NCBI GenBank assembly: GCA_005503065.1
Contig: SCOE01000012.1
Location: forward strand, 61,071 to 125,070
Length of the DNA stretch: 64,000 nt
From: Comamonadaceae bacterium ALPHA2B
Lineage (GTDB): Bacteria > Pseudomonadota > Gammaproteobacteria > Burkholderiales > Burkholderiaceae_C
Reading direction: 5' to 3'
Shown: positions 23,362-33,281 of the stretch, one piece after another
Numbering within the stretch: position 1 is the stretch's first letter
How the letters are laid out: every line of letters begins with the position of its first letter
Position numbers and translations under genes: made by a program
The notes under the pieces: model-generated
What the model saw: only the letters and a program-made list of their open reading frames with translations
Told to the model about the DNA's origin: nothing
The model's database searches: none

Positions 23362-23429
23362 TGTCTTCGAGAGCCCTCGAATCCATATCCATCATCCTGG
23401 TCACCCCTTCCAGGGCACCCGCGGAACTG

Positions 23430-23502
23430 GCTCGGCCAGGCCGCTGGGTGCGCCCCCTTCGCGCAGCAGAAGGGGGAGCCGCGAAGCGGCTTGGGGGTTG
23501 CT
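23430..23502 (-). repeat. Intergenic palindromic repeat related to family 1 (copy D)
   Basis: On the minus strand it reads CCCCCAAGCCGCTTCGCGGC, then a CCCCCTTCT...GAAGGGGGCGC stem. It occupies the gap between the proteasome-like gene and lpdA and could form a stable mRNA hairpin before lpdA. Confidence 0.6.
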
Positions 23503-23527
23503 TATCCATTCATAGGGGACAGCGCAC

Positions 23528-25363
23528 ATGAGCGAACAACAAGTCAAGGTGCCGGACATCGGCGATTTCAGCGAAGTCGCAGTGATCGAGGTGCTGGTCA
23601 AGCCCGGCGACACGATCAAGGTCGAGCAGTCGCTGATCACCGTCGAATCCGACAAGGCCTCGATGGAGATCCCGTCGAGCCACGCCGGCGTCGTGAAGTC
23701 GGTGGCGGTGAAGGTCGGCGACAAGGTGAGCGAAGGCTCGGTGGTGCTGACGGTGGAGGCCGCCGAGGGCGCTGCCGCCGCGCCGGCACCCACGCCCGCT
23801 CCGGCGCCTGCGCCTTCCGAGCCAAAAGTGGCTCCAGCGCCCGCCCCATCTGCGGCACCAGCTATCAAATCCGTAGCATCCACCTACACGGGCAAGGTCG
23901 ACATCGAGTGCGACACGCTGGTGCTCGGCGCCGGCCCCGGCGGCTATTCGGCCGCCTTCCGCTCGGCCGACCTGGGCATGAAGACGGTGCTCGTGGAGCG
24001 CTACGCCACGCTTGGCGGCGTGTGCCTGAACGTCGGCTGCATCCCCTCCAAGGCGCTGCTGCACGTCGCGGCCGTGATGGACGAGGTCAAGCACTTCGCC
24101 GACCTGGGCGTGGAATTCGGCGCACCCAAGATCGACCGTTCGAAGCTGCTGGCCCACAAGAACAAGGTCGTGGGCAAGCTCACGAGCGGCCTCACGGCCA
24201 TGGCCAAGATGCGCAAGGTGACCACCGTGCGCGGCCTGGGCACCTTCCTCGACGCCTACCACCTCGAAGTCGACGAGACCACGGGCAGCGGTTCCGAAAC
24301 GACCGGCAGCAAGAAGGTCGTCAAGTTCCGCAACGCCATCATCGCCGCGGGCTCGCAGGCCGTGAGCCTGCCCTTCATGCCCAAGGACGATCCGCGCGTG
24401 GTCGACTCCACCGGCGCGCTGGAACTGGGCACCGACCCCAAGCGCATGCTGATCCTGGGCGGCGGCATCATCGGCCTGGAGATGGGCACGGTGTATTCCA
24501 CGCTCGGCGCTCGCCTGGACGTGGTCGAAATGCTCGACGGCCTCATGCAGGGCGCCGACCGCGACCTGGTGAAGGTCTGGCAGAAGATGAACGCCCCGCG
24601 CTTCGACAACATCATGACCGGCACCAAGACCGTCGGCGCAGAAGCGACGAAGGACGGCATCAAGGTCATGTTCGAGGGCGCCAATGCGCCCAAGGAAGCG
24701 CAGGTCTACGACCTGGTGCTGCAGGCCGTGGGCCGCAGCCCCAACGGCAGGAAGATCGGCGCCGACAAGGCCGGCGTCACGGTGACCGACCGCGGTTTCA
24801 TCCCGGTCGACATCCAGATGCGCACCAACGTTCCGAACATCTTCGCCATCGGCGACATCGTCGGCCAGCCCATGCTGGCCCATAAGGCGGTGCACGAGGC
24901 GCACGTGGCGGCCGAGGTCATCGCCGGGGAGCAGCAAGGCAACAAGGAGCTGGCCGCGGCCGCCTTCAACGCCCGCGTGATCCCCAGCGTGGCCTACACG
25001 GATCCCGAAGTGGCGTGGGTGGGCCTGACCGAGGACCAGGCCAAGGCCGAGGGCATCAAGATCAAGAAGGGCCACTTTCCGTGGACCGCCTCGGGTCGCG
25101 CCATCGCCAACACGCGCGACGAAGGCTTCACCAAGCTGCTGTTCGACGCCGAGACGCACCGCATCCTCGGCGGCGGCATCGTCGGCACGCACGCCGGCGA
25201 CATGATCGGCGAGATCGCGCTGGCCATCGAGATGGGTGCCGACGAGATCGACATCGGCAAGACCATCCACCCCCACCCTACGCTGGGCGAATCGATCGGC
25301 ATGGCGGCGGAAGTGGCGCACGGCACCTGCACGGACCTGCCGCCGCAGAAGAAGGTCGGCTGA
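23528..25363 (+). CDS. lpdA: Dihydrolipoyl dehydrogenase E3 with N-terminal lipoyl domain
   Basis: 611 residues. The lipoyl domain is at 3-78 with K43 ([12 protein letters not shown]), a form known from Neisseria and Ralstonia E3. An Ala/Pro linker leads to the flavoprotein part: FAD site TLVLGAGPGGYSAAF, redox disulfide GGVCLNVGCIPSK, NAD site ILGGGIIGLEMG, second FAD motif IFAIGDIVGQPMLAHKA and the His-Glu pair in HPHPTLGES. It regenerates oxidised lipoamide using NAD+. The linker residues about 98-118 come from a family-2 repeat (23821-23880). It follows the proteasome-like gene after 166 bp containing a repeat. Confidence 0.96.
   Translation: MSEQQVKVPDIGDFSEVAVIEVLVKPGDTIKVEQSLITVESDKASMEIPSSHAGVVKSVAVKVGDKVSEGSVVLTVEAAEGAAAAPAPTPAPAPAPSEPKVAPAPAPSAAPAIKSVASTYTGKVDIECDTLVLGAGPGGYSAAFRSADLGMKTVLVERYATLGGVCLNVGCIPSKALLHVAAVMDEVKHFADLGVEFGAPKIDRSKLLAHKNKVVGKLTSGLTAMAKMRKVTTVRGLGTFLDAYHLEVDETTGSGSETTGSKKVVKFRNAIIAAGSQAVSLPFMPKDDPRVVDSTGALELGTDPKRMLILGGGIIGLEMGTVYSTLGARLDVVEMLDGLMQGADRDLVKVWQKMNAPRFDNIMTGTKTVGAEATKDGIKVMFEGANAPKEAQVYDLVLQAVGRSPNGRKIGADKAGVTVTDRGFIPVDIQMRTNVPNIFAIGDIVGQPMLAHKAVHEAHVAAEVIAGEQQGNKELAAAAFNARVIPSVAYTDPEVAWVGLTEDQAKAEGIKIKKGHFPWTASGRAIANTRDEGFTKLLFDAETHRILGGGIVGTHAGDMIGEIALAIEMGADEIDIGKTIHPHPTLGESIGMAAEVAHGTCTDLPPQKKVG
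23821..23880. repeat. Family-2 repeat copy inside the LpdA linker
   Basis: Blocks GCCAAAAGTGGCTCCAGCGC, CCGCCCC and AGCTATCAAATCCGTAGCA. It aligns over its full 60 bp with the copy in cysN (52021-52080), in the same relative orientation. Confidence 0.75.
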
Positions 25364-25377
25364 GGCGCCTCTCAGCC

Positions 25378-25431
25378 GCTATTCTTTCGATAGCTGGCCG
25401 CGCAATCCCGATGCGGGTTGCGCGGCTTTTT
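25378..25431 (+). terminator. Intrinsic terminator after lpdA, fused to a family-2-like half repeat
   Basis: GCTATTCTTTCGATAGC (25378-25394) is followed by a GCCGCGCAA / TTGCGCGGC stem (25397-25405 with 25418-25426) and five T. It ends the pdh operon. Confidence 0.8.
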
Positions 25432-25448
25432 CATTCACAACTTTCGAC

Positions 25449-26408
25449 ATGCAAGCCCTGCTTGACGCCATCGCCCGCATGGAGCCGCCCACCCAGGCCA
25501 CCCGCCTCTTCCACGGCCGCGGAGGGCTGCATCCGGGCTGCGAGCACTGGGCGCTCGACGCGTACCCGCCCGTGCTGCTGCTCACCAGCTTTCGCACGAT
25601 GGCCCAGGCCGAGGTCGATGCCGTCGGCGACGCGCTGGCCGAGCGGTGGCGGCAGCTCGATGCCGGACCGCTGAACTGGGTGCTGCAGGTGCGCGAAGGC
25701 GGGGGCCGCACCGAGACGCGCCTCGTGGCCGGTGCGGTGCCCGATCCGCACGAGGTGACCGAAGACGGGCTGCGCTACCGCGTGCACATGCTGCGCGGCC
25801 AGAACCATGGCCTCTTCCTCGACATGGCGGCGGGCCGGCGCTGGGTGCGCGAGCACATCGCCGGGCGCGTGGCCGCCGATGCCGCGTTGCGCACCGCCGG
25901 CGGCTGGGCGCCACGCCTGAAGGTGCTGAACCTCTTTGCCTACACCTGCGCCTTCTCGGTGGTCGCGCTGTACGCCGGCGCCGACCAGGTGCTGAACATG
26001 GACATGAGCAGCGGCGCGCTGGCGATCGGGCAGCAGAACCACCGGCTCAATGGGCTGGAGGGTGGGGCGAGCTTCCTCGGACACGACATCTTCAAGTCCT
26101 GGGGTCGCATCGGCCGCGAGGGGCCGTATGCGCTCGCCATCGTCGATCCGCCGAGCTTCCAGAAGGGCAGCTTCGTCGCCACCAAGGACTACGTGCGCGT
26201 CGTGCGCCGCCTGCCGGAGTTGCTGGCGCCTGGCGGGCACGCGATGCTGTGCCTCAACGCGCCGGAACTGGGGCCGGAGTTTTTGCAGGCGCTGGTGCAG
26301 GCCGAAGCGCCGGCGCTGCGTTTCGTCGAGCGTCTGGCCAATCCGCCCGCGTTTGCGGATGCCGCGCCTGGACGGGCGCTCAAGGTGCTGGTCTACCGCG
26401 CTGACTGA
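25449..26408 (+). CDS. Class I SAM-dependent methyltransferase (RlmI/RlmK C-terminal-domain type)
   Basis: 319 residues. The C-terminal Rossmann domain has VLNLFAYTCAFSVVALYAGA (SAM motif I), NMDMSSGAL (acidic end of strand 2) and the catalytic-type motif IVDPPSFQKGSF, typical of the RlmI/RlmL group that methylates rRNA bases. It lacks the N-terminal PUA domain of RlmI, so the substrate is open; rRNA or another nucleic acid is likely. ATG 25449 lies 18 bp after the pdh terminator. It ends close to a bidirectional terminator shared with the next, convergent gene. Confidence 0.8.
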   Translation: MQALLDAIARMEPPTQATRLFHGRGGLHPGCEHWALDAYPPVLLLTSFRTMAQAEVDAVGDALAERWRQLDAGPLNWVLQVREGGGRTETRLVAGAVPDPHEVTEDGLRYRVHMLRGQNHGLFLDMAAGRRWVREHIAGRVAADAALRTAGGWAPRLKVLNLFAYTCAFSVVALYAGADQVLNMDMSSGALAIGQQNHRLNGLEGGASFLGHDIFKSWGRIGREGPYALAIVDPPSFQKGSFVATKDYVRVVRRLPELLAPGGHAMLCLNAPELGPEFLQALVQAEAPALRFVERLANPPAFADAAPGRALKVLVYRAD

Positions 26409-26423
26409 CGCTGGCGGCGGACG

Positions 26424-26449
26424 AAAAAAATCCCGCGGCGTGCGGGATT
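26424..26449. terminator. Bidirectional intrinsic terminator
   Basis: AATCCCGC / GCGGGATT stem with a short loop. On the minus strand it is followed by seven T (plus-strand A run 26424-26430). It lies between the convergent methyltransferase and NlpC/P60 genes. Confidence 0.8.
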
Positions 26450-26472
26450 CCTTCTGGCGTCAGGCCGCAGGC

Positions 26473-27021
26473 TTATTCGCCGGCCGTCTTGTTGTCTTCG
26501 ATGACGCGGCGGGCGCCGTTGAAGCGCCGCTGCCAGTAGCTGCCGTTCATGTCCTCGACACGGACTTCGGAGCCGCTGCGGGGCGAGTGGATGAACTTGC
26601 CGTCGCCGATATAGATGCCCACATGGCTGAAGGCGCGGCGCATGGTGTTGAAGAAGACCAGGTCGCCGGGCTTCAAGTCGCTGCGGTCGATCTTCTCGGT
26701 GGCGGCTGCCTGCTCTTCGGCGCGGCGAGGCAGCAGCAGGCCGACGGACTTGTTGTACATGGCGCGCACGAAGCCGCTGCAGTCGAAGCCGGTCTCGGCG
26801 CTGTTGCCGCCGCGGCGGTAGGGGACGCCCAGGAAACCCATGGCGCTGACCACCAGTTCGGAGGTGCGGTCGGTCACCGCGTGGCGCACATTGTCGATAT
26901 GCCCCATGAAGCCCCGATCGGCCAGTGTCTTGTCCATGTCATCGGTCTGGTTCTGTTGCGGGGCTGCATAGGCAGAGGCGGCAAGAGCGAGGGCCAGAGC
27001 GGTGAGGACAATTTGACGCAT
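26473..27021 (-). CDS. NlpC/P60 (C40) peptidoglycan endopeptidase
   Basis: 182 residues from ATG 27021. A signal peptide (RQIVLTALALALAASAYA) is followed by the NlpC/P60 domain (about 60-175). The catalytic cysteine is in GFDCSGFVRAMY, the histidine in FSHVGIYIGDG, and the third polar residue follows in KFIHSPRSG. It probably cleaves D-Glu-meso-DAP bonds in the periplasm. An in-frame start eight codons upstream would push the signal peptide inward and is less likely. Single gene with a strong terminator just downstream. Confidence 0.9.
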   Translation of the reverse strand: MRQIVLTALALALAASAYAAPQQNQTDDMDKTLADRGFMGHIDNVRHAVTDRTSELVVSAMGFLGVPYRRGGNSAETGFDCSGFVRAMYNKSVGLLLPRRAEEQAAATEKIDRSDLKPGDLVFFNTMRRAFSHVGIYIGDGKFIHSPRSGSEVRVEDMNGSYWQRRFNGARRVIEDNKTAGE

Positions 27022-27236
27022 GGGTGCGTAGGATATTGATGACACAGAACGATGTCAATTTGGAATATGGTTGCAAAAGCCATTCTAACCCAATGATTTT
27101 ATTGAACTTATTGCGTTGCAGCAAAAATGGAGTTGTAACGGATGCGGTTTTCATTGCCTGAGGTCATTCAGTGCAGCGCGGGAATTTGCGACTAAGTTAA
27201 CGACAAAGTTTTCTTTTTGCTGCAAAGGGCACGCAC

Positions 27237-28346
27237 ATGAAGGCAAGACGCGCTATTTGGCCAGCGCTCATCTGGGCGGGGATGGCGGTCGCCCAGGCCC
27301 CCGTGCGCACCGAGACGGTGATTTCCGGCCTTGAGAACCCGTGGGCGGTCGCCTTCCTCCCGGGCGGGCGTTTCCTGGTGACGGAAAAGCCGGGCCGCAT
27401 GCGCGTCGTCGAAGCCGACGGACGGATGAACGAGTCCCTCCGCGGCTTGCCGCCCATCGCCGCGGGCGGACAGGGCGGCTTGCTGGATGTCGTGACCGAT
27501 TCGGCCTTCGCCAGCAACCGCACCGTCTACTTCTGCTACTCGGAGCCCGACGCCAGCGGCAGCGCCAACAGCACGGCGCTGGCCAAGGCGCAGCTGTCGA
27601 CCGACAGGACGCGACTGGAGAACGTGCAGGTCCTCTTCAGCCAGAAGCCCAAGGTGGCCAGCCGCAACCACTTCGGCTGCCGCATCGTCGAGATGCCTGA
27701 CGGCACGCTGTTCATGACTTTGGGCGACCGCTTCAGCCGCAAGGACGACGCCCAGACGCTGGACAACCACCTTGGCAAGGTGATCCGCATCGGCAAGGAC
27801 GGCAGGGCGCCGGCGGACAACCCCTTCGTCAACCGCGCCGGCGCGCTGCCCGAGATCTGGAGCTACGGCCATCGCAACGGCCAGGGCGCCACGCTGGGCC
27901 CCGACGGCCGCTTCTGGATGCACGAGCACGGTCCGCAGGGCGGCGACGAGATCAACGTGCCGCAGGCCGGCCGAAACTACGGCTGGCCGGTCATCACCTA
28001 CGGCGAGAACTACGGCGGCGGGAAGATCGGCGACGGCATCACGACCAAGGCCGGCATGGAGCAGCCGCTCAAGTACTGGGTGCCATCGATCGCGCCCTCG
28101 GGCATTGCCTTCCTGACCAGCGACCGCTACGGCGCGGGCTGGAAGGGCAACCTCTTCGTCGGGTCGCTCAAGTTCGGCTACCTGGACCGCGTGGAGCTCA
28201 AGGACGGCAAGGTCGTGGCCGAGCACAAGCTGCTGGAGGACGGGCGCGAGCGCATCCGCGACGTGCGCCAGGGCCCCGACGGGCTGCTCTATGTCCTGAC
28301 CGATGCCCAGGATGGCAAGCTGATCCGGCTGCAGCCGCGCCCGTGA
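27237..28346 (+). CDS. PQQ-dependent soluble sugar dehydrogenase (YliI/Asd type)
   Basis: 369 residues with a signal peptide (ARRAIWPALIWAGMAVAQA), so periplasmic. Beta-propeller family blocks: GLENPWAVAFLPGGRFLVTE, SRNHFGCRI with the conserved His, YGHRNGQGATL, HEHGPQGGDEIN, and GRNYGWPVITYGENY. E. coli YliI oxidises aldose sugars with PQQ as cofactor; that role comes from the family. No PQQ synthesis genes are in the window. The 215-bp upstream region is AT-rich compared with its surroundings and probably holds the promoter, which I cannot place exactly. Confidence 0.88.
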   Translation: MKARRAIWPALIWAGMAVAQAPVRTETVISGLENPWAVAFLPGGRFLVTEKPGRMRVVEADGRMNESLRGLPPIAAGGQGGLLDVVTDSAFASNRTVYFCYSEPDASGSANSTALAKAQLSTDRTRLENVQVLFSQKPKVASRNHFGCRIVEMPDGTLFMTLGDRFSRKDDAQTLDNHLGKVIRIGKDGRAPADNPFVNRAGALPEIWSYGHRNGQGATLGPDGRFWMHEHGPQGGDEINVPQAGRNYGWPVITYGENYGGGKIGDGITTKAGMEQPLKYWVPSIAPSGIAFLTSDRYGAGWKGNLFVGSLKFGYLDRVELKDGKVVAEHKLLEDGRERIRDVRQGPDGLLYVLTDAQDGKLIRLQPRP

Positions 28347-28432
28347 GGGCGCCGAGGGGTGCCAGGACATGCCTGGCAGCAATGCGGCGTCGGCATCTAG
28401 GGGCGTGAGGTCACGCTCCGTGCAGGCCGTTT

Positions 28433-29729
<1,297 letters not shown>

Positions 29730-29762
29730 GCTGCCGTTCACCGACTTCCGATTGCCGCTTCC

Positions 29763-30533
29763 ATGACCATCGCCAAGGCCGATTTCATCGAAGGCATCGC
29801 CAAGGGCATGGCCGTGCTGGAAAGCTTCGACACCGAACGCCAGCGTCTCAACGCCACCCTGGCGGCCGAGCGCGCCGGCATCACCCGTGCCGCGGCCCGG
29901 CGGCACCTGCTCACGCTCGCGCACCTGGGCTACCTCGAGACCGACGGCAGCTACTTCTGGATGGCACCCAAGGTGCTGCGCTTCTCGGGCAGCTATCTCT
30001 CGTCGTCGCGGTTGCCGCGGGCCCTGCAGCCCACGCTGAACCGGCTGGCGGCGCAGACCGGTGAATCCTTCTCGGCCGTCGTGCTCGACGGGGAGGAGGT
30101 CGTCATCGTGGCGCGCAGCGGCGCCTACGGGGCGCCCACCCGCGTGCTGGCCTACGGCCTGCACCTGGGCGCGCGGCTGCCGGCGCACGCCACCTCCACC
30201 GGCCATGTGCTGCTGGCGGCGCTGACGGCGCCGCAGCTCGCGCACTGGCTCAAGGGCCGGACGCTGGCGCGGCTCACGCCGCACACCATCACGCAGGTCC
30301 GGCTGCTGCGCCAGACCCTTGCGCGCGTGCGCAAGCAGGACTACTGCTTTGCCAGCGAGGAGCACGAACTGGGGGTGCAGGCCCTTGCCGTGCCGCTGCG
30401 CGACATGCGCGGGCGCACGGTGGCGGCGCTCAATGTGGTGCTGTCCGGCGTGCGCCATTCGGAGGAGGCGCTGCAGCGCGAGCTGCTGCCGCTGCTCTTC
30501 GAGGCCGCGCGCGAGGTGCGCGCCATACTTTGA
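29763..30533 (+). CDS. pobR: IclR-family regulator, PobR/PcaU type
   Basis: 256 residues. The N-terminal winged helix (about 8-75) reads FIEGIAKGMAVLESFDTE, then ITRAAARRHLLTLAHLGYL. The C-terminal effector domain (about 80-256) includes LPAHATSTGHVLLAAL and the CFASEEHELGVQALAVPLRD block. The motif KGMAVLESFD and the position opposite pobA support a 4-hydroxybenzoate- or protocatechuate-responsive activator. ATG 29763 gives MTIAKADFIEGIAKG, the usual N-terminus. The exact effector is inferred from the neighbour, not from the sequence. Confidence 0.82.
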   Translation: MTIAKADFIEGIAKGMAVLESFDTERQRLNATLAAERAGITRAAARRHLLTLAHLGYLETDGSYFWMAPKVLRFSGSYLSSSRLPRALQPTLNRLAAQTGESFSAVVLDGEEVVIVARSGAYGAPTRVLAYGLHLGARLPAHATSTGHVLLAALTAPQLAHWLKGRTLARLTPHTITQVRLLRQTLARVRKQDYCFASEEHELGVQALAVPLRDMRGRTVAALNVVLSGVRHSEEALQRELLPLLFEAAREVRAIL

Positions 30534-30597
30534 GCTTTGCCCGAACTTCGGCCGTTGCGACGCGCTCGAACCCTCCCGCATTCAAAGGAAACCTGCC

Positions 30598-31257
30598 ATG
30601 CGCCTGCTGCTGCTGGAAGACGACGTGATGATCGGCGAAGCCGTGCTCGATTTGCTGCGAGCCGAGCAGTACGCCGTCGACTGGGTCAAGGATGGCGAGA
30701 CCGCCGAATCCGCGTTGCGCACGCAGCAGTACGACCTGGTGCTGCTCGACCTGGGCCTGCCCCGAAAGGACGGCCTGGAAGTGCTCCGCGGCCTGCGGGC
30801 GCGCAAGCAGCGCATGCCGGTGCTGATCGCCACGGCACGCGATTCGGTCCAGCAGCGCATCGAGGGGCTCGACGCCGGTGCCGACGACTACGTGCTCAAG
30901 CCCTACGACCTCGATGAACTGCTGGCCCGCATCCGCGCGCTGCTGCGCCGCGCCTCCGGCCGCGCCGAGCCGGTGTACGAGCACATGGGCGTGGCCATCA
31001 ACCCGAGCACGCGCGAGGTGACGGTCGAGGGCAGGCCCGTCGTGCTCTCGGCGCGCGAGTGGGCCGTGCTGGAGCCCTTGATCGCACGCCCGGGCATGCT
31101 GCTGTCGCGCCAGCAGCTCGAGGAGAAGCTCTACAGCTGGAAGGACGAGATCAGTAGCAATGCGGTGGAGGTCTACATCCACGGACTGCGCAAGAAGCTG
31201 GGCGCCGACCTGATCCGCAACGTGCGCGGCGTGGGCTACATGGTGCCCAAGGAATGA
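30598..31257 (+). CDS. OmpR/QseB-type response regulator
   Basis: 219 residues. The receiver has LLLEDD, phosphoacceptor D51 (VLLDLGLPRKDG), T79 in LIATARD and K101 (VLKPYDL). A winged-helix output domain follows (about 130-219), with LSAREWAVLEPLIARPG and VEVYIHGLRKKLG and the final GVGYMVPKE. An AAGGAAACC ribosome site precedes the ATG. The stop overlaps the kinase start as ATGA. QseB/PmrA/TctD-type proteins share this form; the signal is not evident. Confidence 0.92.
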   Translation: MRLLLLEDDVMIGEAVLDLLRAEQYAVDWVKDGETAESALRTQQYDLVLLDLGLPRKDGLEVLRGLRARKQRMPVLIATARDSVQQRIEGLDAGADDYVLKPYDLDELLARIRALLRRASGRAEPVYEHMGVAINPSTREVTVEGRPVVLSAREWAVLEPLIARPGMLLSRQQLEEKLYSWKDEISSNAVEVYIHGLRKKLGADLIRNVRGVGYMVPKE

Positions 31258-32627
31258 GCGGGCTGGCGTCTGCGGCCGGGGCCCCAGCGTCGCGCCGCAC
31301 GGGGTCGCTGCGTGCCCGCCTGCTGTGGTTCCTGCTGGCGGCCATCGTGCTGGCGGGTGCCGTCCAGGCCTTCGTCACCTACCGCACGGTGCTGCGAGAG
31401 GCCGACGAGATCTTCGACTACCACATGCAGCAGATGGCGCTGTCGCTGCGCTCCGGGTTGCCGCCCAGCGCCGCCGTGAGCGGCCTCGGTGGAGGCGAGC
31501 AGAACTTCGAGTTCGTCGTGCAGGTGTGGACCGCGGACGGCGAGCGCATCTTCGAGTCGGCCGAAGAGGCCGCGCTGCCCCAGCGTGCGGTGCTGGGTTT
31601 CTCCGACGTCAACGCGCGCGGGACCACGTATCGCGTCTTTTCCCTGCAGGCGCGGGGGCTGGTGATCCAGGTCGCTCAGGACATGGCGGCGCGCCGCCAG
31701 ATGGCCGGCACGCTCGCCTTGCGCACCGTGGGGCCCGTGGTGCTGATGGCGCCCCTGCTCATGCTCGTGGTCTGGTGGGTGGTGAGCGGCTCGCTGGCGC
31801 CGGTGGCGCGCGTGCGGCGGCAGGTGGCGACGCGGCAGGCCGACGACCTCTCGCCCGTGAGCGAGGACGGCCTGCCCGAGGAGGTGCGCCCGCTGGTGCA
31901 CGAGCTCAACCTTCTCTTCGACCGCGTGCGCCATGCCTTCGAGGTGCAGAAGCATTTCGTGGCCGACGCGGCCCACGAACTTCGTTCGCCTCTGGCTGCA
32001 CTCAAGCTGCAGGTGCAGGGCCTTCAACGCGCGCAGGACGACGGTGCCCGCGAGGTGGCGGTGCAGCGCCTGTCGGCAGGCATCGACCGCGCTACCCGGC
32101 TGGTCGAGCAACTGCTCGCGCTGGCGCGCCAGGAGGCCAGCGCGGCCGCGGGCGCGCCGGGCGAGGCAGTCGACCTGGTGCAGGTCGCGAGGCTCGCAAT
32201 CGGCGACGTGGTGCCTGCGGCGCAGGCGCGCCGCATCGACGTGGGCCTGGGCCGTGCCGACGCGGCGATCGTGCAGGGCCATCCGGAAGCGCTGCGCATG
32301 ATGGTGCGCAATCTGGCCGACAACGCCGTCAAGTACACGCCCGAAGGCGGCCGGGTGGATGTGGAGATCGAAGCCACGCCGGCCGGGGTCGAACTGCATG
32401 TGGACGACAGCGGGCCGGGCCTGCCGGAGGGCGAGCGCGAGCGTGTGCTCGATCGCTTCTATCGGTCCGGCGAGCCGCAGGCTCCGGGCAGCGGCCTCGG
32501 CCTGGCCATCGTGCGCTCGGTGGCGCAGCTCCATGGCGCGACGGTGCGCCTCGAGGCATCGTCCCGGCTGGGTGGCTTGCGCGCCGTCGTCCTGCTGCCG
32601 GCGTCGGCTTTTAATCTTCCGGCCTGA
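31254..32627 (+). CDS. QseC/TctE-type sensor histidine kinase
   Basis: 457 residues. TM1 at about 22-42 (LLWFLLAAIVLAGAVQAFVT), periplasmic 2CSK-like domain (about 43-155), TM2 at about 158-178, a HAMP-like segment, then the phosphoacceptor H241 in FVADAAHELRSPLAAL. ATPase boxes: LADNAVKYTPEGG (N), VDDSGPGLPEGE (G1) and GSGLGLAIV (G2). Overlaps the regulator gene by four bases. Its 3' end overlaps the convergent ferredoxin gene by 17 bp. Confidence 0.92.
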   Translation: MSGLASAAGAPASRRTGSLRARLLWFLLAAIVLAGAVQAFVTYRTVLREADEIFDYHMQQMALSLRSGLPPSAAVSGLGGGEQNFEFVVQVWTADGERIFESAEEAALPQRAVLGFSDVNARGTTYRVFSLQARGLVIQVAQDMAARRQMAGTLALRTVGPVVLMAPLLMLVVWWVVSGSLAPVARVRRQVATRQADDLSPVSEDGLPEEVRPLVHELNLLFDRVRHAFEVQKHFVADAAHELRSPLAALKLQVQGLQRAQDDGAREVAVQRLSAGIDRATRLVEQLLALARQEASAAAGAPGEAVDLVQVARLAIGDVVPAAQARRIDVGLGRADAAIVQGHPEALRMMVRNLADNAVKYTPEGGRVDVEIEATPAGVELHVDDSGPGLPEGERERVLDRFYRSGEPQAPGSGLGLAIVRSVAQLHGATVRLEASSRLGGLRAVVLLPASAFNLPA

Positions 32628-32958
32628 GGTCCGCGGGCGGCGCGCGGACCATCGTGATCGCATGGAACGGGCAGCGCACGGCGCATTCGCTGCAGCCGGT
32701 GCAATGCGTGGCGTCCTGCAGCACGGAGCGCTTGCGCCACGCCGCCGTCTCGAGAGCGAGCACATGGGGCTCGCACGACGCAACGCACCAGCCACAGCCC
32801 GTACACCGGTCGGCATCGACCGCCGGCTGCCAGCCCGGCCGCGACCTGACGGCGAGCGGATGCGGGAGTGCAGGCGAGGGGATGGGCATGGGATCGGTGT
32901 GGCCGCAGCAGCATACGTGGTCGGGCCACTCGCACTTGATCGATCGTGAAGAAATCAC
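32611..32958 (-). CDS. Small 2x[4Fe-4S] ferredoxin-like protein
   Basis: 115 residues from a GTG at 32958, or 92 from ATG 32889. Two clusters are predicted: CTGCGWCVASCEP and CTGCSECAVRCPF, each CxxCxxCxxxC followed by P or EP. With the longer start, the N-terminus adds a Cys-rich piece (CEWPDHVCCCGH) that could be a metal site or simply non-coding. The electron partners are unknown. It is convergent with the sensor kinase and has no obvious operon partner. Confidence 0.7.
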   Translation of the reverse strand: MISSRSIKCEWPDHVCCCGHTDPMPIPSPALPHPLAVRSRPGWQPAVDADRCTGCGWCVASCEPHVLALETAAWRKRSVLQDATHCTGCSECAVRCPFHAITMVRAPPADLRPED

Positions 32959-33281
32959 TGGACCCGCTCTCGCCGCGGCGGTAACAATTTCTGTTGCAAA
33001 CGTTTTGCAGCGTCTTCATGGTGTGGCTGCATCGCACTGAAGGCGGCGGATCGCTCAGGGACGGCATTCATGAACCAGGACTCCACTGGGAAGTCACCTT
33101 CACGTGCGCGCGGACTGTGCATGGCGGTCGCGAACGCGGCTGCCGGCACGGGCCGGCCGTGCGGATTGCGCCACGTTGAAGGCAATGGACGCATTGCAGG
33201 CTGAGTAGAACGAAGAGGCCAGGCGATGGGGCAACGGCCCTACGCGATAGCCAAGATAAAAATGGTTCAGGGGGTGGTGTC
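32959..33281. other. Divergent intergenic region
   Basis: About 320 bp between the ferredoxin-like gene (minus) and the unknown gene (plus). A 44-codon ORF at 33070-33204 is possible but has no support. I see no RNA gene or repeat. AT-rich patches at about 32980-33010 and 33250-33265 may hold promoters. Confidence 0.4.

Noticed and set aside
33070..33204. 44-codon ORF in the ferredoxin/unknown-gene gap
   Set aside because: No ribosome site, no similarity, and Arg/Gly/Ala-rich content as expected by chance in GC-rich DNA.
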